Part shown: positions 41,278 through 51,990 of the stretch, piece by piece
Numbering within the stretch: the stretch's first letter is position 1
How the letters are laid out: each line of letters starts with the position of its first letter
DNA from: Ahaetulla prasina
Lineage: Eukaryota > Chordata > Lepidosauria > Squamata > Colubridae
Assembly (NCBI RefSeq): GCF_028640845.1
Contig: NC_080541.1
Location: forward strand, 6,788,935-6,852,934
Reading direction: 5' to 3'
Length of the DNA: 64,000 bases
The notes under the pieces: generated by a model
The model's database searches: none
What the model was told of the DNA's origin: nothing
Seen by the model: only the letters and a program-made list of their open reading frames with translations
Made by a program: the position numbers and the translations under genes

Positions 41278-41535
41278 TTTTTTTTTACATTTATATCCCA
41301 CCCTTCTCCGAAGACTCAGGGCGGCTTACAGTGTGTAAGGCAATAGTCTCATTCTATTTGTATATTTACAAAGTCAACTTATTGCCCCCCCAACAATCTG
41401 GGTCCTCATTTTACCTACCTTATAAAGGATGGAAGGCTGAGTCAACCTTGGACCTGGTGGGGCTTGAACCTGCAGTAATTGCAGGCAGCTGTGTTTAATA
41501 ACAGGCTTCTTACAGCCTGAGCCACACCGCGGCCC
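41278..41535 (-). mobile_element. tRNA-derived SINE (long type)
   Basis: Antisense copy; A/B boxes on the minus strand at the right end (GCCGCGGTGTGGCTCAGG, GTTCAAGCCCCACCAGG). Confidence 0.85.
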
Positions 41536-41619
41536 AAAAGTTTTCCTCCCCAAAAGTTAGGTGCGTCTTATATTTCGAAGCATCTTACAGTCCAAAAAAT
41601 ATGGTACATATATATGCAA

Positions 41620-41815
41620 GAATGGAGTGGAGTGGAGTGGAATAGAATAGAATAGAATAGAATAGAATAGAATAGAATAGAATAGAATAGAATAGAATAG
41701 AATATGGAATAAGAATAGAATGGAATGAAATGAGATGGGATGGGATGGGAAAGCTATAGTGACAGGGACAGTGACAGTGACAGGGATAGAACAGAACAGA
41801 ACAGAACAGAACAAT
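41620..41815. repeat. AATAG, GGAGT, GGGAT and AGAAC pentamer array
   Basis: Runs GGAGT, AATAG, GGGAT, a GACAGT(6) patch and AGAAC, ending in CR1 sequence. Confidence 0.9.
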
Positions 41816-42115
41816 AGAGTTGGAAGGGACCTTGGAGGTCTTCTAGTCCTCCAGAAGTTGTGAATGCTCCAACGCTTTTAAGTTTTTAAGAAGCAATTGG
41901 ACAACCATTTGTCTGAAACGGTGTAGGGCAGGGGTGTCCAAACTTGGCAACTTTAGGACTCGTGGGCTTCAACACCCAAAATTCCTCAGCCAGCTTTGCT
42001 TCTGGGTGTTGAAGCCCACAAGTCTTAAAGTTGCCAAGTTTGGACACCCTTGGTGTAGGGTCTCCTGCCTGAGCAGGGCTAGAAGGACCTCCAAGGTCCT
42101 TTCCAATTTTGCTAT
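41816..42115 (+). mobile_element. CR1 3' end split by a hAT MITE
   Basis: CCAGAAGTTGTGAATGCTCC ... GTCTGAAACGGTGTAGGG, then after 42060 TCTCCTGCCTGAGCAGGGC to TCCAAGGTCCTTTCC. Confidence 0.85.
41929..42052. mobile_element. palindromic hAT MITE (family H1)
   Basis: CAGGGGTGTCCAAACTTGG ... TTTGGACACCCTTG with exact 8-bp duplication GTGTAGGG (41921-41928, 42053-42060). Confidence 0.95.
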
Positions 42116-42191
42116 CCCATTGTAATTATTCTGTTTCGCCAACTTTCCTTGTCGCCCTTGAATTTTATTCCTTTTAGAACTTCGCATTCCC

Positions 42192-42855
42192 ATCCAGATA
42201 TGCAAGCAAAATGTTGGAGATGTAATTGTGATGATGCTACATATTTTCATGTATGGTGGACATGTAAGAAAATTAAGTCTTTCTGGATAAGAATTTGGTG
42301 GATTATGCAGAATGTTCTGAAGAAGAAGCTAAAGTTCCTGCCGCAATTTTTCCTTTTGGGAATAACAACAGACTGTACAGTGATTGAGACTAAATTGATT
42401 CTGAACTTAATAACAGCAGCAAGACTGTTGATTGGACAATATTGAAAGAAAAAAGAATTACCCACAATACAAGAATGGATATTGAAAGTTTCCAATTTGG
42501 CTGAGATGGCTAAAATCTCAGCCTTCTTGAAAGACAGTACTCAAGAAAAATATCTAAACGAATGGAAGAATTGGATTGATTATATTCAAAATAGATATCA
42601 GATTAAGAAATTTCAGATTGCCTTTGAATGAAGGATGTTGTTTTTGATTTTAACGGAAGAAGTCAGGTTATGTGAGAGAGAAGGATTATAATTGTGTTAG
42701 ATTTTAAAAAATTAATGTATGACTGTTTGCTTATTGAACTATACCTTGTATTTGCTCTGGGAAGTCGGGGGGGGGGGGGGTTGGGGGGAGGGGGGAAGGA
42801 GGGGGAGGGGAAAAATTTAATTGTTGTTGTAAAACTTTTTCAATAAAAAAAAAAA
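42192..42855 (+). mobile_element. 5'-truncated L1 with 16-bp target duplication
   Basis: Encodes the L1 ORF2 C-terminus: CWRCNCDDATYFHVWWTCKK (cysteine/histidine motif) and EKYLNEWKNWIDYIQNR, with one internal stop, then a 3' UTR with a G-tract (42769-42810) and an A-tail. Flanked by AGAACTTCGCATTCCC / AGAACTTTGCATTCCC (42176-42191, 42856-42871). A classical target-primed insertion. Confidence 0.95.
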
Positions 42856-42871
42856 AGAACTTTGCATTCCC

Positions 42872-43315
42872 GGTGGGCCAGGTTTGTCTCCTGCCGCTTC
42901 CATTCCCTCCGGTGTCCTTAAGAAGGTGAACCCCAAACATCAATAACGCTATTGTTGCAAATGAGGAAACCAGCCAAGCAACAGAGCCACCCAACCATCA
43001 GTCAGAATGATTTGCACCCTGGGAGTTGGCGTTTCATGTCCTAATCAGCCGAAACATCTTCATCCTTTATGCTGTCATGGCAACAGTTCCCAGCTTAAAT
43101 GCTGCAGCACTAATGAGCAAACGACAGGTCGGATGCTTGGTAGATCCAAAACAAGGTCAGGAGTGGTTATTTTAAGGGAAAAGGGGGGAAAAATTGATGG
43201 GGGATCCAGAGAGGGGGGAAAAAAACAGAGAGATCCTTCCTGGGATCCTTTTACATCTTTTAAAACTCTTTACTTAAGAGCAGGAATTTAATAGACATTG
43301 TTCTCAACTAGATTT
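42872..43315. other. no feature recognised
   Basis: Unique-looking sequence; short frames only. Confidence 0.4.
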
Positions 43316-43751
43316 GCAGCATCCCCCCATGGTCATGTGATCAAAATTCAGACACTTGACAGCTGATTCATATTTATGACCAGGGGTCTCCAACCTTGGC
43401 AACTTTAAGCCTGGAGGACTTCAACTCCCAGAATTCCCCAGCCAGCTTTGCTGGCTGGGGTATTCTGGGAGTTGAAGTCCTCCAGGCTTAAAGTTGCCAA
43501 GATTGGAGACCCCTGTTTATGACGGTTTCTGCGTCCCGGGGTCACGTGATCCCCTTTGGTGACCTTCTGACAAGCAACGTCAACGGGTGAAGCCGGATTC
43601 ACGGAAGAACCGTGTTACTAACTTAACCCCGGCGGGCAGTGATTCACTTAACAACGGTGGCGAGGAAGGTCATAATACGGAGCAGCGGTCCCTTCACAAA
43701 TGTCTTACAACAGCAATGTTGTGGTTGTGGTTGTAAGCGGAGGGCTGCCTC
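43316..43751. mobile_element. mariner-type MITE (family M) with nested hAT MITE
   Basis: GGTCATGTGATCAAAATTCA ... GTAAGCGGAGGGCTGCCTC. The consensus is interrupted exactly at TTTATGAC. Confidence 0.75.
43381..43515. mobile_element. palindromic hAT MITE (family H1), nested
   Basis: Exact 8-bp duplication TTTATGAC (43373-43380, 43516-43523). Confidence 0.95.
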
Positions 43752-43835
43752 TAATTTGAAATTTTCACATGTTGAAATGCAGCTGATATGTCCCCAAAGG
43801 GCTTCGTGTTTAAGGCAGGACTAGAACTCACCATC

Positions 43836-44025
43836 TCCTGGTATATTGATATATTGACCATCAATTGTGTTGTAAATGTTGTACCTTGATGAACGTATCT
43901 TTTCTTTTATGTACACTGAGAGCATATGCACCAAGACAAATTCCTTGTGTGTCCAATCACACTTGGCCAATAAAATTCTATTCTATTCTATTCTATTCTA
44001 TTCTATTCTATTCTATTCTATTCTA
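43836..44025 (+). mobile_element. ATTCT-tailed LINE 3' end
   Basis: GATATATTGACCATCAATTG ... CACTTGGCCAATAAAATTC followed by (TATTC)n. Shows in sense orientation that the pentamer array is the element's own tail. Confidence 0.85.
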
Positions 44026-44113
44026 TTTCTAGCCAGCTACCATTTGCCACTTCAAAAAGTCTAGTCTCAAGTACTGTATTACCTAATGGTTAGGGTTAGT
44101 GGACGCCCATCAA

Positions 44114-44704
44114 TTTTTTTTTTGAAAAAAGTTTTTTATTTTTTATAAGCATAATAATAAAAAAAAATATTGTGAACAGATTATCAGTCAGGTACATCCT
44201 TAAACATATTTCAAATTTCACCCCCCATTGTAATCTAATACAATGTATTTTCTTCTCCTTTTTAAAATTAATTGTTATTTGCACATATCTAATAAAAAAT
44301 TCTATTTCATCCCATCCTGAAGAATATTTAAATGAAGTCTAGTCCCCATATTTAATTCCCCAAAACATCATTAATAATTCTTCTGTTAACTTCTTGAATT
44401 TCACAAATCTAAACATATTTCTGTATTACTTTAGTCAGAGGTCAAACAGTCCTTTCTTAAAGCTGCCCAGCAATCACATAGACAATTTCCATCTTACTTA
44501 GGAATAGTCCTGAACTCACAAAGACTATTCCCTCTTGCCATCTTCCTCTGCCTCTAAATAACATATATTTAAAAAGTTTCTATAGAAATCAATTCTCAAT
44601 AAAAAAAAAAAGTTAAAAAGGGTAATTGCTTCTTATTTTCCCCAATAATTCCTTCATTGTATTCAACTATTCCCTTGGAGGTTTTTATCACTAATCATTT
44701 TAGT
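44114..44704 (-). mobile_element. L1-type 3' UTR insertion
   Basis: Poly-T head then AT-rich sequence, flanked by GACGCCCATCAA on both sides (44102-44113, 44705-44716). Assigned to L1 from the poly-A tail, long target duplication and similarity in style to 48460-49037; no coding sequence is included. Confidence 0.75.
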
Positions 44705-44734
44705 GACGCCCATCAAATTCTAATGAGGTTTTAA

Positions 44735-45131
44735 CAGTGGTGAAATCCCCCTCGGATCACCACCAGTTCATTGCCTGCACATGGACGGTGCGCGCCAAAC
44801 GCACACTTCACGTGGAAAAAGAAGACTTCACTAGGTAAGTAGAACAGCGAGGAGGGGAACAGCTGTGCTGCATGATTTAGTTTTGCTAGAGAGCAGGATT
44901 TCTTGCTTTCTAGCGAACCTAAACCGCGCAGCACAGCTGATCGTCGGAAATACCGGTTTGGATAAACCAATAGCTTTTTTAAACCACCGGTTCTCCCAAA
45001 CCGGTAGCTTTTTTACTACCGATTTGCCCGAACCGGTAGGCTTTTTTTTACTACTGATTTGCCTGAACCAGTAGTTTTTTATCATTACCAGTTCGCCTGA
45101 ACCGGAGTGAACTGATAGCATTTCACCCCTG
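44735..45131. mobile_element. hAT-type element (family H2)
   Basis: CAGTGGTGAAATCCCCCTCG ... AGCATTTCACCCCTG with flanks GGTTTTAA / GGTTCTAA (7 of 8). Repeated AACCGGTAG-type motifs inside, and an inverted pair GCTGTGCTGCATGATTTAG / CTAAACCGCGCAGCACAGC. Confidence 0.85.
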
Positions 45132-45550
45132 GGTTCTAAGCCATGCAAGATCAGCTGTCTCTATCCAGCCAAAGTGTTTTCGTTTATCAAATGATTGCAA
45201 TAAGCTACTATGCCAGCTTATCTCAGGCGCCAAATCGCGTTGCTTCTTCAAAGCCAGATAGCAGAACAGTCTTGTGCTGATAACTTTACAACTGTTCTCA
45301 TGAGTTTCTCAACAAATTTATCAATCCATGGTCTCACCTTCATTCGAAAGGTAGGCTGGACTCTGTTAGAAACAAGCTTTTGTCCCTGAGCATCCCAGCC
45401 TTACCCTTACCCTTCTCTCTTGCTTCTTCAGAAGTCTTGGAGGCCTCTTAGAACTTTATTTAGGGTACTAGAGAACCCGTACCACATTGGCTCATCATTT
45501 AGAGATGTTTCCTTACCTAAACAGATAATGTCCAAGGGTGGACAAAAAAT
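45132..45550. other. no feature recognised
   Basis: Unique-looking sequence. Confidence 0.4.
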
Positions 45551-45554
45551 GCAG

Positions 45555-45960
45555 ATGTCAGGGTTCCAAGGAACACCCCCCAACGAAATAAAGCTCTGAG
45601 GCTTGAGGTTCCTTAAAGTTCCAATTTATTAGAGATGTCATGTTGGCACAGCTGGGAAAACCCAAAACCGAAAACTTCCAGGTTTTCCACACCCAGTTGA
45701 CAGTTCACAGCCCTGCCCCATACCCACTAAGTTCATCACATTGTCCAGTCAACTCTTCACACACAATTGGATACAGTCTTCAGGCAGTCTACATCAGACG
45801 CAGGCAAAAGTCCTTGAATACGGAATGTTGTTATGACTAACTTTCTACTGCTTCAACAACAACCCCCTCCCAACTTTCCCAGCTAAAATATGTGGCAGTT
45901 AAGAAGCAAAAAGAAAATTGCCTTCCAAAACTGACAGCAGAGGGGGCTGGGATGACTTTC
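45555..45960 (-). mobile_element. possible solo LTR, unplaced family
   Basis: Begins TGTCAGGGTTCCAAGGAAC, as the complement of an LTR 3' end would, with antisense AATAAA-like signals near 45585-45630. The other end is not clear and no target duplication was found. Confidence 0.3.
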
Positions 45961-45964
45961 GACT

Positions 45965-46279
45965 TATATTGTGGTGACCAAAACTGGATGTGGTATTCCA
46001 TGTTTAGTCTTATTCAGGGCTGGTATTCAATTACTTTCCCTACTGGTTTGCTTCGCTCACATACACCCCATTCATGCACGCGCCCTGCCTTCCACGCATG
46101 TGCCCAGCCTCAAAAACGTGCCTAAATAGGATGGTATAGAGCCGAGGCGGGTGAGCAGGCCCACTCACAATTTCTGCTACCAGTTCGGGCAAACCGGTCT
46201 GAACCAATTGAATACCACCTCTGGTTTTACTAAGGCCTTGTAAAGTGGTACTAGAATTTCATATCATCTTGATTCTATC
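45965..46279 (-). mobile_element. CR1 fragment split by hAT insertions
   Basis: TGTGGTGACCAAAACTGGAT (45971-46014), then ACTAAGGCCTTGTAAAGTGG (46231-46279), then past 47933 ATCCCTCTATTAATGCAGCC. These are consecutive parts of antisense CR1, interrupted by 46015-46223 and 46280-47932. Confidence 0.8.
46015..46223. mobile_element. hAT-type MITE (family H3)
   Basis: CAGGGCTGGTATTCAATTAC ... AATTGAATACCACCTCTG, flanks GTCTTATT / GTTTTACT (6 of 8). Confidence 0.75.
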
Positions 46280-46395
46280 CAGGGGTGAAATGCTCCCAGA
46301 TCGGACTGGATTGCGCGATCTGGTAACAATCCTGGCCGGTAGTTCGGCGATCCGGTAGCGATCATTACTTCCTGCTTTTAAAAGGTTAAAAAAAA

Positions 46396-46557
46396 GGCTC
46401 CGATGATCGCACGCCAGAGCTGTGATCGTCAGAGCCTTTTTTTACTTTTTAAAAGCATTTTTTTACAACCTATTGCCTGAATAGGTTGTAAAAAAATGCT
46501 TTAAAAGGTAAAAAAAGGCTCCGAGGATCACAGCTGTGGTGCGCAATTGTCGGAGCC
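46396..46557. repeat. large imperfect palindrome
   Basis: Arms 46396-46474 and 46480-46557 around GCCTG. About 85-90 percent complementary by eye. Each arm holds its own short hairpin (GGCTCCGATGATC / GATCGTCAGAGCC). Counterpart in copy B at 50252-50417. Confidence 0.85.
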
Positions 46558-46679
46558 TTTTTTTCAATGAGGGTGGGGGAGTCAGTTTTTGCTCCCAGCA
46601 GGCTTCTCTCAAGACTGCTAGGCGAAAAACGGGGGGAGGGGGGTATAGAGGGGTTTGTTTTAGAAAGGGAGGGGTGGGA

Positions 46680-46686
46680 GAGTGGG

Positions 46687-46749
<63 letters not shown>

Positions 46750-46819
46750 AGAAAGAAGGAAAGAAGGAAAGAAGGAAGGAAGGAAACAGGGGGTGTAGGG
46801 GTTTGTTTTGAGAGAGAGA

Positions 46820-46899
<80 letters not shown>

Positions 46900-46919
46900 A
46901 AAAGAAAGGAAGGAAGGAA

Positions 46920-46953
<34 letters not shown>

Positions 46954-46999
46954 AGGAAGGAAACAGGGGGTGTAGGGGTTTGTTTTGAGAGAGGAGAGG

Positions 47000-47038
<39 letters not shown>

Positions 47039-47169
47039 AGGGAGGGAGGAGGAGGGAGGAGGGAGGAGGAGGAGGAAGGAAGGAAGGAAGGAAGGAAAGA
47101 AGAAAGAAAGAAGAAAGAAAGAAGGAAGGAAACAGGGGGTGTAGGGGTTTGTTTTGAGAGAGGAGAGAG

Positions 47170-47216
<47 letters not shown>

Positions 47217-47700
47217 AGAAAGAAAGAAAGAAAGAAGGAAGGAGGGAGGAGGAGGAGGAGGAGGGAGGGAGGAAGGAGGGAGGAGGAAGGAAGGAAGGAA
47301 GGAAGGAAGGAAGAAAGAAGAAGAAGGAAGAAAGAAAGAAGGAAGGAAACAGGGGGTGTAGGGGTTTGTTTTGAGAGAGAGAGAGAGGAGAGGAGAAAGA
47401 AGAAAGAAGGAAGGAAGGAAGGAAGGAAGGAAGGAAGGAGGAAGGAAGGAAGGAAGGAAGGAAGGAAGGAAGGAAGGAAACAGGGGGTGTAGGGGTTTGT
47501 TTTGAGAGAGGAGAAGAAAGAAAGAAGAAAGAAGAAGAAAGAAAGAAAGAAGAAAGAAAGAAGAAAGAAAGAAAGAAGAAAGAAAGAAAGAAAGGAGGAA
47601 GGAGGGAGGGAGGGAGGGAGGGAGAGAGGGAAGGAAGGAAGGAAGGAAGGAAGGAAGGAAGGAAGGAAGGAAGGAAGGAAGGAAGGAGAGGAAGGAAGGA
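46680..47700. repeat. higher-order compound array, copy A
   Basis: Units of about 110-220 bp: AACAGGGGGTGTAGGGG, TTTGTTTTGAGAGAG, (GAAA)n, (GGAA)n. Unit starts lie near 46788, 46964, 47131, 47350 and 47480; the first unit (46640) is a variant. Confidence 0.9.
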
Positions 47701-47932
47701 CTACAAACCTGGCACTGGACGCAGCTTCAGAGGATAATCCAGGGCTGGAAGGGACCCCGAGGTCATCTAGTCCAACCCTGCTCCAGCAGGACATTGTTAG
47801 TGAGTTTCTGCCTTTTGATCCCCCCAGTCACATGGTTACATAGCCACTCCCACCAAGTCACATGACACCCACACACCCACAAAGCCACGCCCACAGAACC
47901 GGTAGCAAAAAAAAAAGTAGATTTCACCCTTG

Positions 47933-48445
47933 ATTTTATCCCTCTATTAATGCAGCCTAAGATTGCATTGGCTTTTTTGGCTGCTGCCGCTGTCTCTCTC
48001 TCTCTCTCTCTCTTTTTAACCACAGAAGAAAGGTTTCCCTTACGCCAAACGCCTCCCTGGAAAATACATAAATCCAAATATAATCTAGTAAACCAATAAA
48101 TAAAACCTGTGGCTCTCTAGAGACCTTTACACTGTTATTTTTAATTTGCAGAAATGTTCCAGAGGGTTGTACTGGTAAGGCTCCAAATTGTTTTAGTGAA
48201 AATAATAATAATAACACACCCAATCATTCTTATGTTGGAAGAATTTCAAGTTACAAGCAAGCTCATTTTTCGATAAAACAAAACCTGACTGCAGGTAGTT
48301 CTCAACGTACGGCCACGATTGGGAAAACCAAAAGTTACATCGTTAAGCAAGTCGCGGCCAATTTTTACCATTTTTTTGGGGGGGGGGCCACAGGGCAAGT
48401 CTAGAAGTCATAGTTGGATGCTTGTTAAGGGAATTCTCTAGAAGT
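47933..48445 (-). mobile_element. CR1 remainder and mariner-MITE fragment, copy A
   Basis: 47933-48000 continues antisense CR1 (GCAGCCTAAGATTGCATTGG). CT microsatellite at 47993-48012. Near 48290-48430 is part of a family M MITE (CAGGTAGTTCTCAACGTACG). 48013-48285 is unassigned. Confidence 0.6.
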
Positions 48446-48459
48446 AAGGAGAAATTTTC

Positions 48460-49037
48460 ATTTTTTTTTAAAATCAATTTTTATTAATTGTCCCCCACAT
48501 ACACATACACATAGTTTATGAACAGAGTTTTGGCCGTTTCATATCTTATACAACTTAACATATCCAGCTACATTTTACTTAGTTACAATTTCTGCCAAAA
48601 TATTCTTTTCCCATATTTTAATCCTATCTTAATATTTCTATGCTCCTTTATATAAACCACATCTTCTTTCGCCCTCAAGTTCTAATTTCTCCATTTTTAC
48701 TAATATATAGTCTCTTTTATTATTTTTTAACTAATTCAATTTTTACCCTGCCATATTCAAACATATCCGGGGTTGTCTTTCTCCCATTTCATCTTTTTTG
48801 TTTTACAGCAATCTTTCTTCTCTTTTCCTCTCCTTCCTTCCTTCCTCCTCCTCCTTCCTTCCTCCTCCCTCCTTCCTTCCTCCCTCCTTCCTTCTTCCTT
48901 CCTTCCTCCTCCTTCCTTCTTCCTCCTTCTCTGACCTTCTCTGACCTTCTCTCCTATTCTTATTTCCTGTCCCATTCTTTCTCTCCTCTTCCCTTTCTTC
49001 TCTCACTCTTTCTCCTTCTCCCTTTCTTCCATCTCTC
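48460..49037 (-). mobile_element. L1-type 3' UTR insertion, copy A
   Basis: Poly-T head, AT-rich body, long pyrimidine tract (48825-49035; purine on the sense strand). Flanked by the 14-bp duplication AAGGAGAAATTTTC (48446-48459, 49038-49051). Inserted in CR1 coding sequence. Confidence 0.85.
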
Positions 49038-49590
49038 AAGGAGAAATTTTCTGACAGTGAGAATAATTAATTGGTGGAATAGCTTGTCTCCTGGAGTTGT
49101 GGGCGCTCCATCAACTGAAGGTCGATGGAGATTCTCAGTCATCCAGGTCATGGTGTCCCAAAGGTGCTTTTTCAGGGAGGCAACTGAAGACTTTTTCTTC
49201 TGAAAAATCATCTTTGGGACAACCATGACTTGGATGACTGAAAATCCCCACATACTTTTAGCTCTGCATTTTGGAATGGACACCTTTCGAATGATGCAAC
49301 AGGGTGAACGGATTTCCAGAAAAATTGCAGACTACAGGAACCATGTGCGCTTCAGTTTCAGATGCAAACAACACGGACTCATCTCCAACAGCTGTGTTCT
49401 ATCCTCCCTCGCCTCCGTCTGAGCGATGGCTTAAATAGCCGGCACTATCAGCCCTGGCAGCAAAAGAGCGAGCGTCTGCCAAGTGGCTCCGTTATCTCCC
49501 TCGACGCCGATAGGTCAAACAGTACTTCAGCTCTTAGTTCAGCAGTTAATTTGCCTGCTACGAAGAGACACAGCAGCTCTCGCTGCCTTT
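49038..49590. repeat. CR1 scrap and foldback-family repeat, copy A
   Basis: CR1 (GTGAGAATAATTAATTGGTG) to about 49110, then inverted arms CAGTCATCCAGGTCATGG / CCATGACTTGGATGACTG, then a repeat also seen near 63340-63480. Confidence 0.6.
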
Positions 49591-49860
49591 ATTATTATTA
49601 TTATTATTATTTATTCAAGCGGGACTGGCATAATAGTTTTGATTTTAAATTGGGGTTTTATTAATATTTTAAAATTTAAAACCTATAAAATTTAAAACCT
49701 ATAAAATTTAAAACCTATAAAATTTAAGCCAGCCCGTGCGAATAAATAAGTGTGTTTTAACTGTATATATTTTGTGTTTTATTTTTGGCTGTACACCGCC
49801 CTGAGTCCTTCGGGAGAAGGGCGGTATAAAAATTTAATAAATAATAATAAATAATAAAAT
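49591..49860. mobile_element. rearranged L2 tail (fused antisense and sense ends)
   Basis: Antisense L2 (49591-49760, with an internal deletion relative to 53125-53390) joins at GTGTGTTTTAACTG to a sense L2 tail CACCGCCCTGAGTCCTTCGG (49796-49830). Lies at the duplication junction. Confidence 0.75.
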
Positions 49861-50251
49861 AATACTTTCCCTACCGGTTTGCTTCGCTCAGATACTCCCT
49901 GTTCATGCACGCGCCCTGCCTTCCGCGCATGTGCCCAGCCTCAAAAACGTGCCTAAATAGGATGGTATAGAGCCGAGGCGGGTGAGCAGGCCCACTCACA
50001 ATTTCTGCTACCAGTTCGGGCAAACCGGTCTGAACCAACTGAATACCACCTCTGATTTTACTAAGGCCTTGTAAAGTGGTACTAGAATTTCACGTCATCT
50101 TGATTCTATCCAGGGGTGAAACGCTCCCAGATCGGACCAGATTGCACGATTTGGTAACAATCCTGACTGGTAGTTCGGCGATCCGGTAGCGATGGCTCCA
50201 CCCACCCGCCAGGGTGTTGTCACTTCCTGCTTTTAAAAGGCTTTTAAAAAA

Positions 50252-50417
50252 GGCTCCGACGATCGCGCGCCAGAGCTGTGATTGTCAGAGCCTTTTTTTA
50301 CCTTTTAAAAGCATTTTTTTACAACCTATTGCCTGAATAGGTTGTAAAAAAATGCTTTTAAAAAGTAAAAAAAAAAGGCTCCGAGGATCACAGCTGTGGT
50401 GCGCAATCGTTGGAGCC
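50252..50417. repeat. large imperfect palindrome, copy B
   Basis: Arms about 50252-50330 and 50336-50417 with the same GCCTG centre as copy A. Confidence 0.85.
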
Positions 50418-50519
50418 TTTTTTTCAATGAGGGTAGTCAGTTTTACTTCCAGCAGGCTTCTCTCAAGACTGCTAGGCAAAAACGGGGGAGGGGGTATAGA
50501 GGGGTTTGTTTTGAGAGAG

Positions 50520-50530
50520 AGAGAGAGGAG

Positions 50531-50597
<67 letters not shown>

Positions 50598-50670
50598 AGA
50601 AAGAAAGAAAGAAGGAAAGAAGGAAGGAAGGAAACAGGGGTGTAGGGGTTTGTTTTGAGAGAGAGAGAGG

Positions 50671-50728
<58 letters not shown>

Positions 50729-50798
50729 GAAAGAAGGAAACAGGGGTGTAGGGGTTTGTTTTGAGAGAGAGAGAGAAAGAAAGAAAGGAAGAAAGAAA

Positions 50799-50841
<43 letters not shown>

Positions 50842-51010
50842 GAGGAGGAGGGAGGGAGGGAGGAAGAAGGAGGAAGGGAGGGGAGGAGGGAGGAAGGGAG
50901 GAAGGAAGGAAGGAAGGAAGGAAGGAAGGAAGGAAGGAAGGAAGAAAGAAGGAAAGAAAGAAGGAAGGAAACAGGGGGGTGTAGGGGGTTTGTTTTGAGA
51001 GAGAGAGAGG

Positions 51011-51077
<67 letters not shown>

Positions 51078-51240
51078 AGGAAACAGGGGTGTAGGGGTTT
51101 GTTTTGAGAGAGAGAGAGAAGAAATAAAGAAGGAAGGAAGGAAAGAAAGAAGGAAAGAAAGAAAGAAAGAGGAAAAATATAGGAAGGAAGGAAGGAAGGA
51201 AGGAAGATAAAAAGTAAGAGGAAGGAAAAAGGAGAGGAAG
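50520..51240. repeat. higher-order compound array, copy B
   Basis: Five GGGTGTAGGGGTTTGTTTT-headed units (about 50500, 50638, 50745, 50978, 51088) with GAAA and GGAA tracts. Confidence 0.9.
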
Positions 51241-51478
51241 GAAGGACTACAAACCTGGCACTGGACGCAGCTTCAGAGGATAATCCAGGGCTGGAAGGGA
51301 CCTGGAGGTCATCTAGTCCAACCCTGCTCCAGCAGGACCTTGTTAGTGAGTTTCTGCCTTTTGATCCCCCCAGTCACATGGTTACATAGCCACTCCCACC
51401 AAGTCACATGACACACACACACCCACAAAGCCACGCCCACAGAACCGGTAGCAAAAAAAAAAGTAGATTTCACCCTTG

Positions 51479-51990
51479 ATTTTATCCCTCTATTAATGCA
51501 GCCTAAGATTGCATTGGCTTTTTTGGCTGCTGCCGCTCTCTCTCTCTCTCCCTCTCTTTTTAACCACAGAAGAAAGGTTTCCCTTACGCCAAACGCCTCC
51601 CTGGAAAATACATAAATCCAAATATAATCTAGTAAACCAATAAATAAAACGTGTGGCTCTCTAGAGACCTTTATACTGTTATTTTTAATTTGCAGAAATG
51701 TTCCAGAGGGTTGTACTGGTAAGGCTCCAAATTGTTTTAGTGAAAATAATAATAATAACACACCCAATCATTCTTATGTTGGAAGAATTTCAAGTTACAA
51801 GCAAGCTCATTTTTCGATAAAACAAAACCTGACTGCAGGTAGTTCTCAACGTACGGCCACGATTGGGAAAACCAGAAGTTACGTCGTTACGCAAGTTGCG
51901 GCCAATTTTTACCATTTTTTGGGGGGCAAGTCTAGAAGTCATAGTTGGATGCTTGTTAAGGGAATTCTCTAGAAGTAAGGAGAAATTTTC
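51479..51990 (-). mobile_element. CR1 remainder and mariner-MITE fragment, copy B
   Basis: Matches 47933-48459 closely. The G-run of the MITE fragment is shorter here. Confidence 0.65.

Larger units (their letters stand above)
46280..47932. mobile_element. hAT element containing tandem GAAA/GGAA arrays (copy A)
   Basis: CAGGGGTGAAATGCTCCCAG ... GTAGATTTCACCCTTG with flanks ATTCTATC / ATTTTATC (7 of 8). Inside: a 79-bp palindrome (46396-46557), six array units each opening with GGGGTGTAGGGGTTTGTTTT, then a CR1-like scrap and GTCACATGGTTACATAGCC. No transposase. The 443-codon minus-strand frame across it is low-complexity repeat. Confidence 0.8.
46031..49860. repeat. tandem segmental duplication, copy A
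   Basis: Copy A of a 3.5-3.8 kb unit. It and copy B share the H3 MITE, CR1 pieces, the array-bearing hAT element, a CR1/L1 nest with the same target duplication, and the stretch up to CTCTCGCTGCCTTTATTATT. It ends in a rearranged L2 tail (49591-49860) in which antisense and sense L2 ends are fused. Confidence 0.85.
50111..51478. mobile_element. hAT element containing tandem GAAA/GGAA arrays (copy B)
   Basis: Same termini and same flanks ATTCTATC / ATTTTATC as copy A. 1368 bp against 1653 bp in A, the difference lying in the arrays. It retains GGCTCCACCCACCCGCCAGG, which A has lost. Confidence 0.8.

Noticed and set aside
46463..47794. 443-codon minus-strand open frame rich in F, L, S and P
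   Set aside because: It is the translation of GAAA/GGAA arrays; no non-repetitive domain and it crosses hAT and CR1 pieces.
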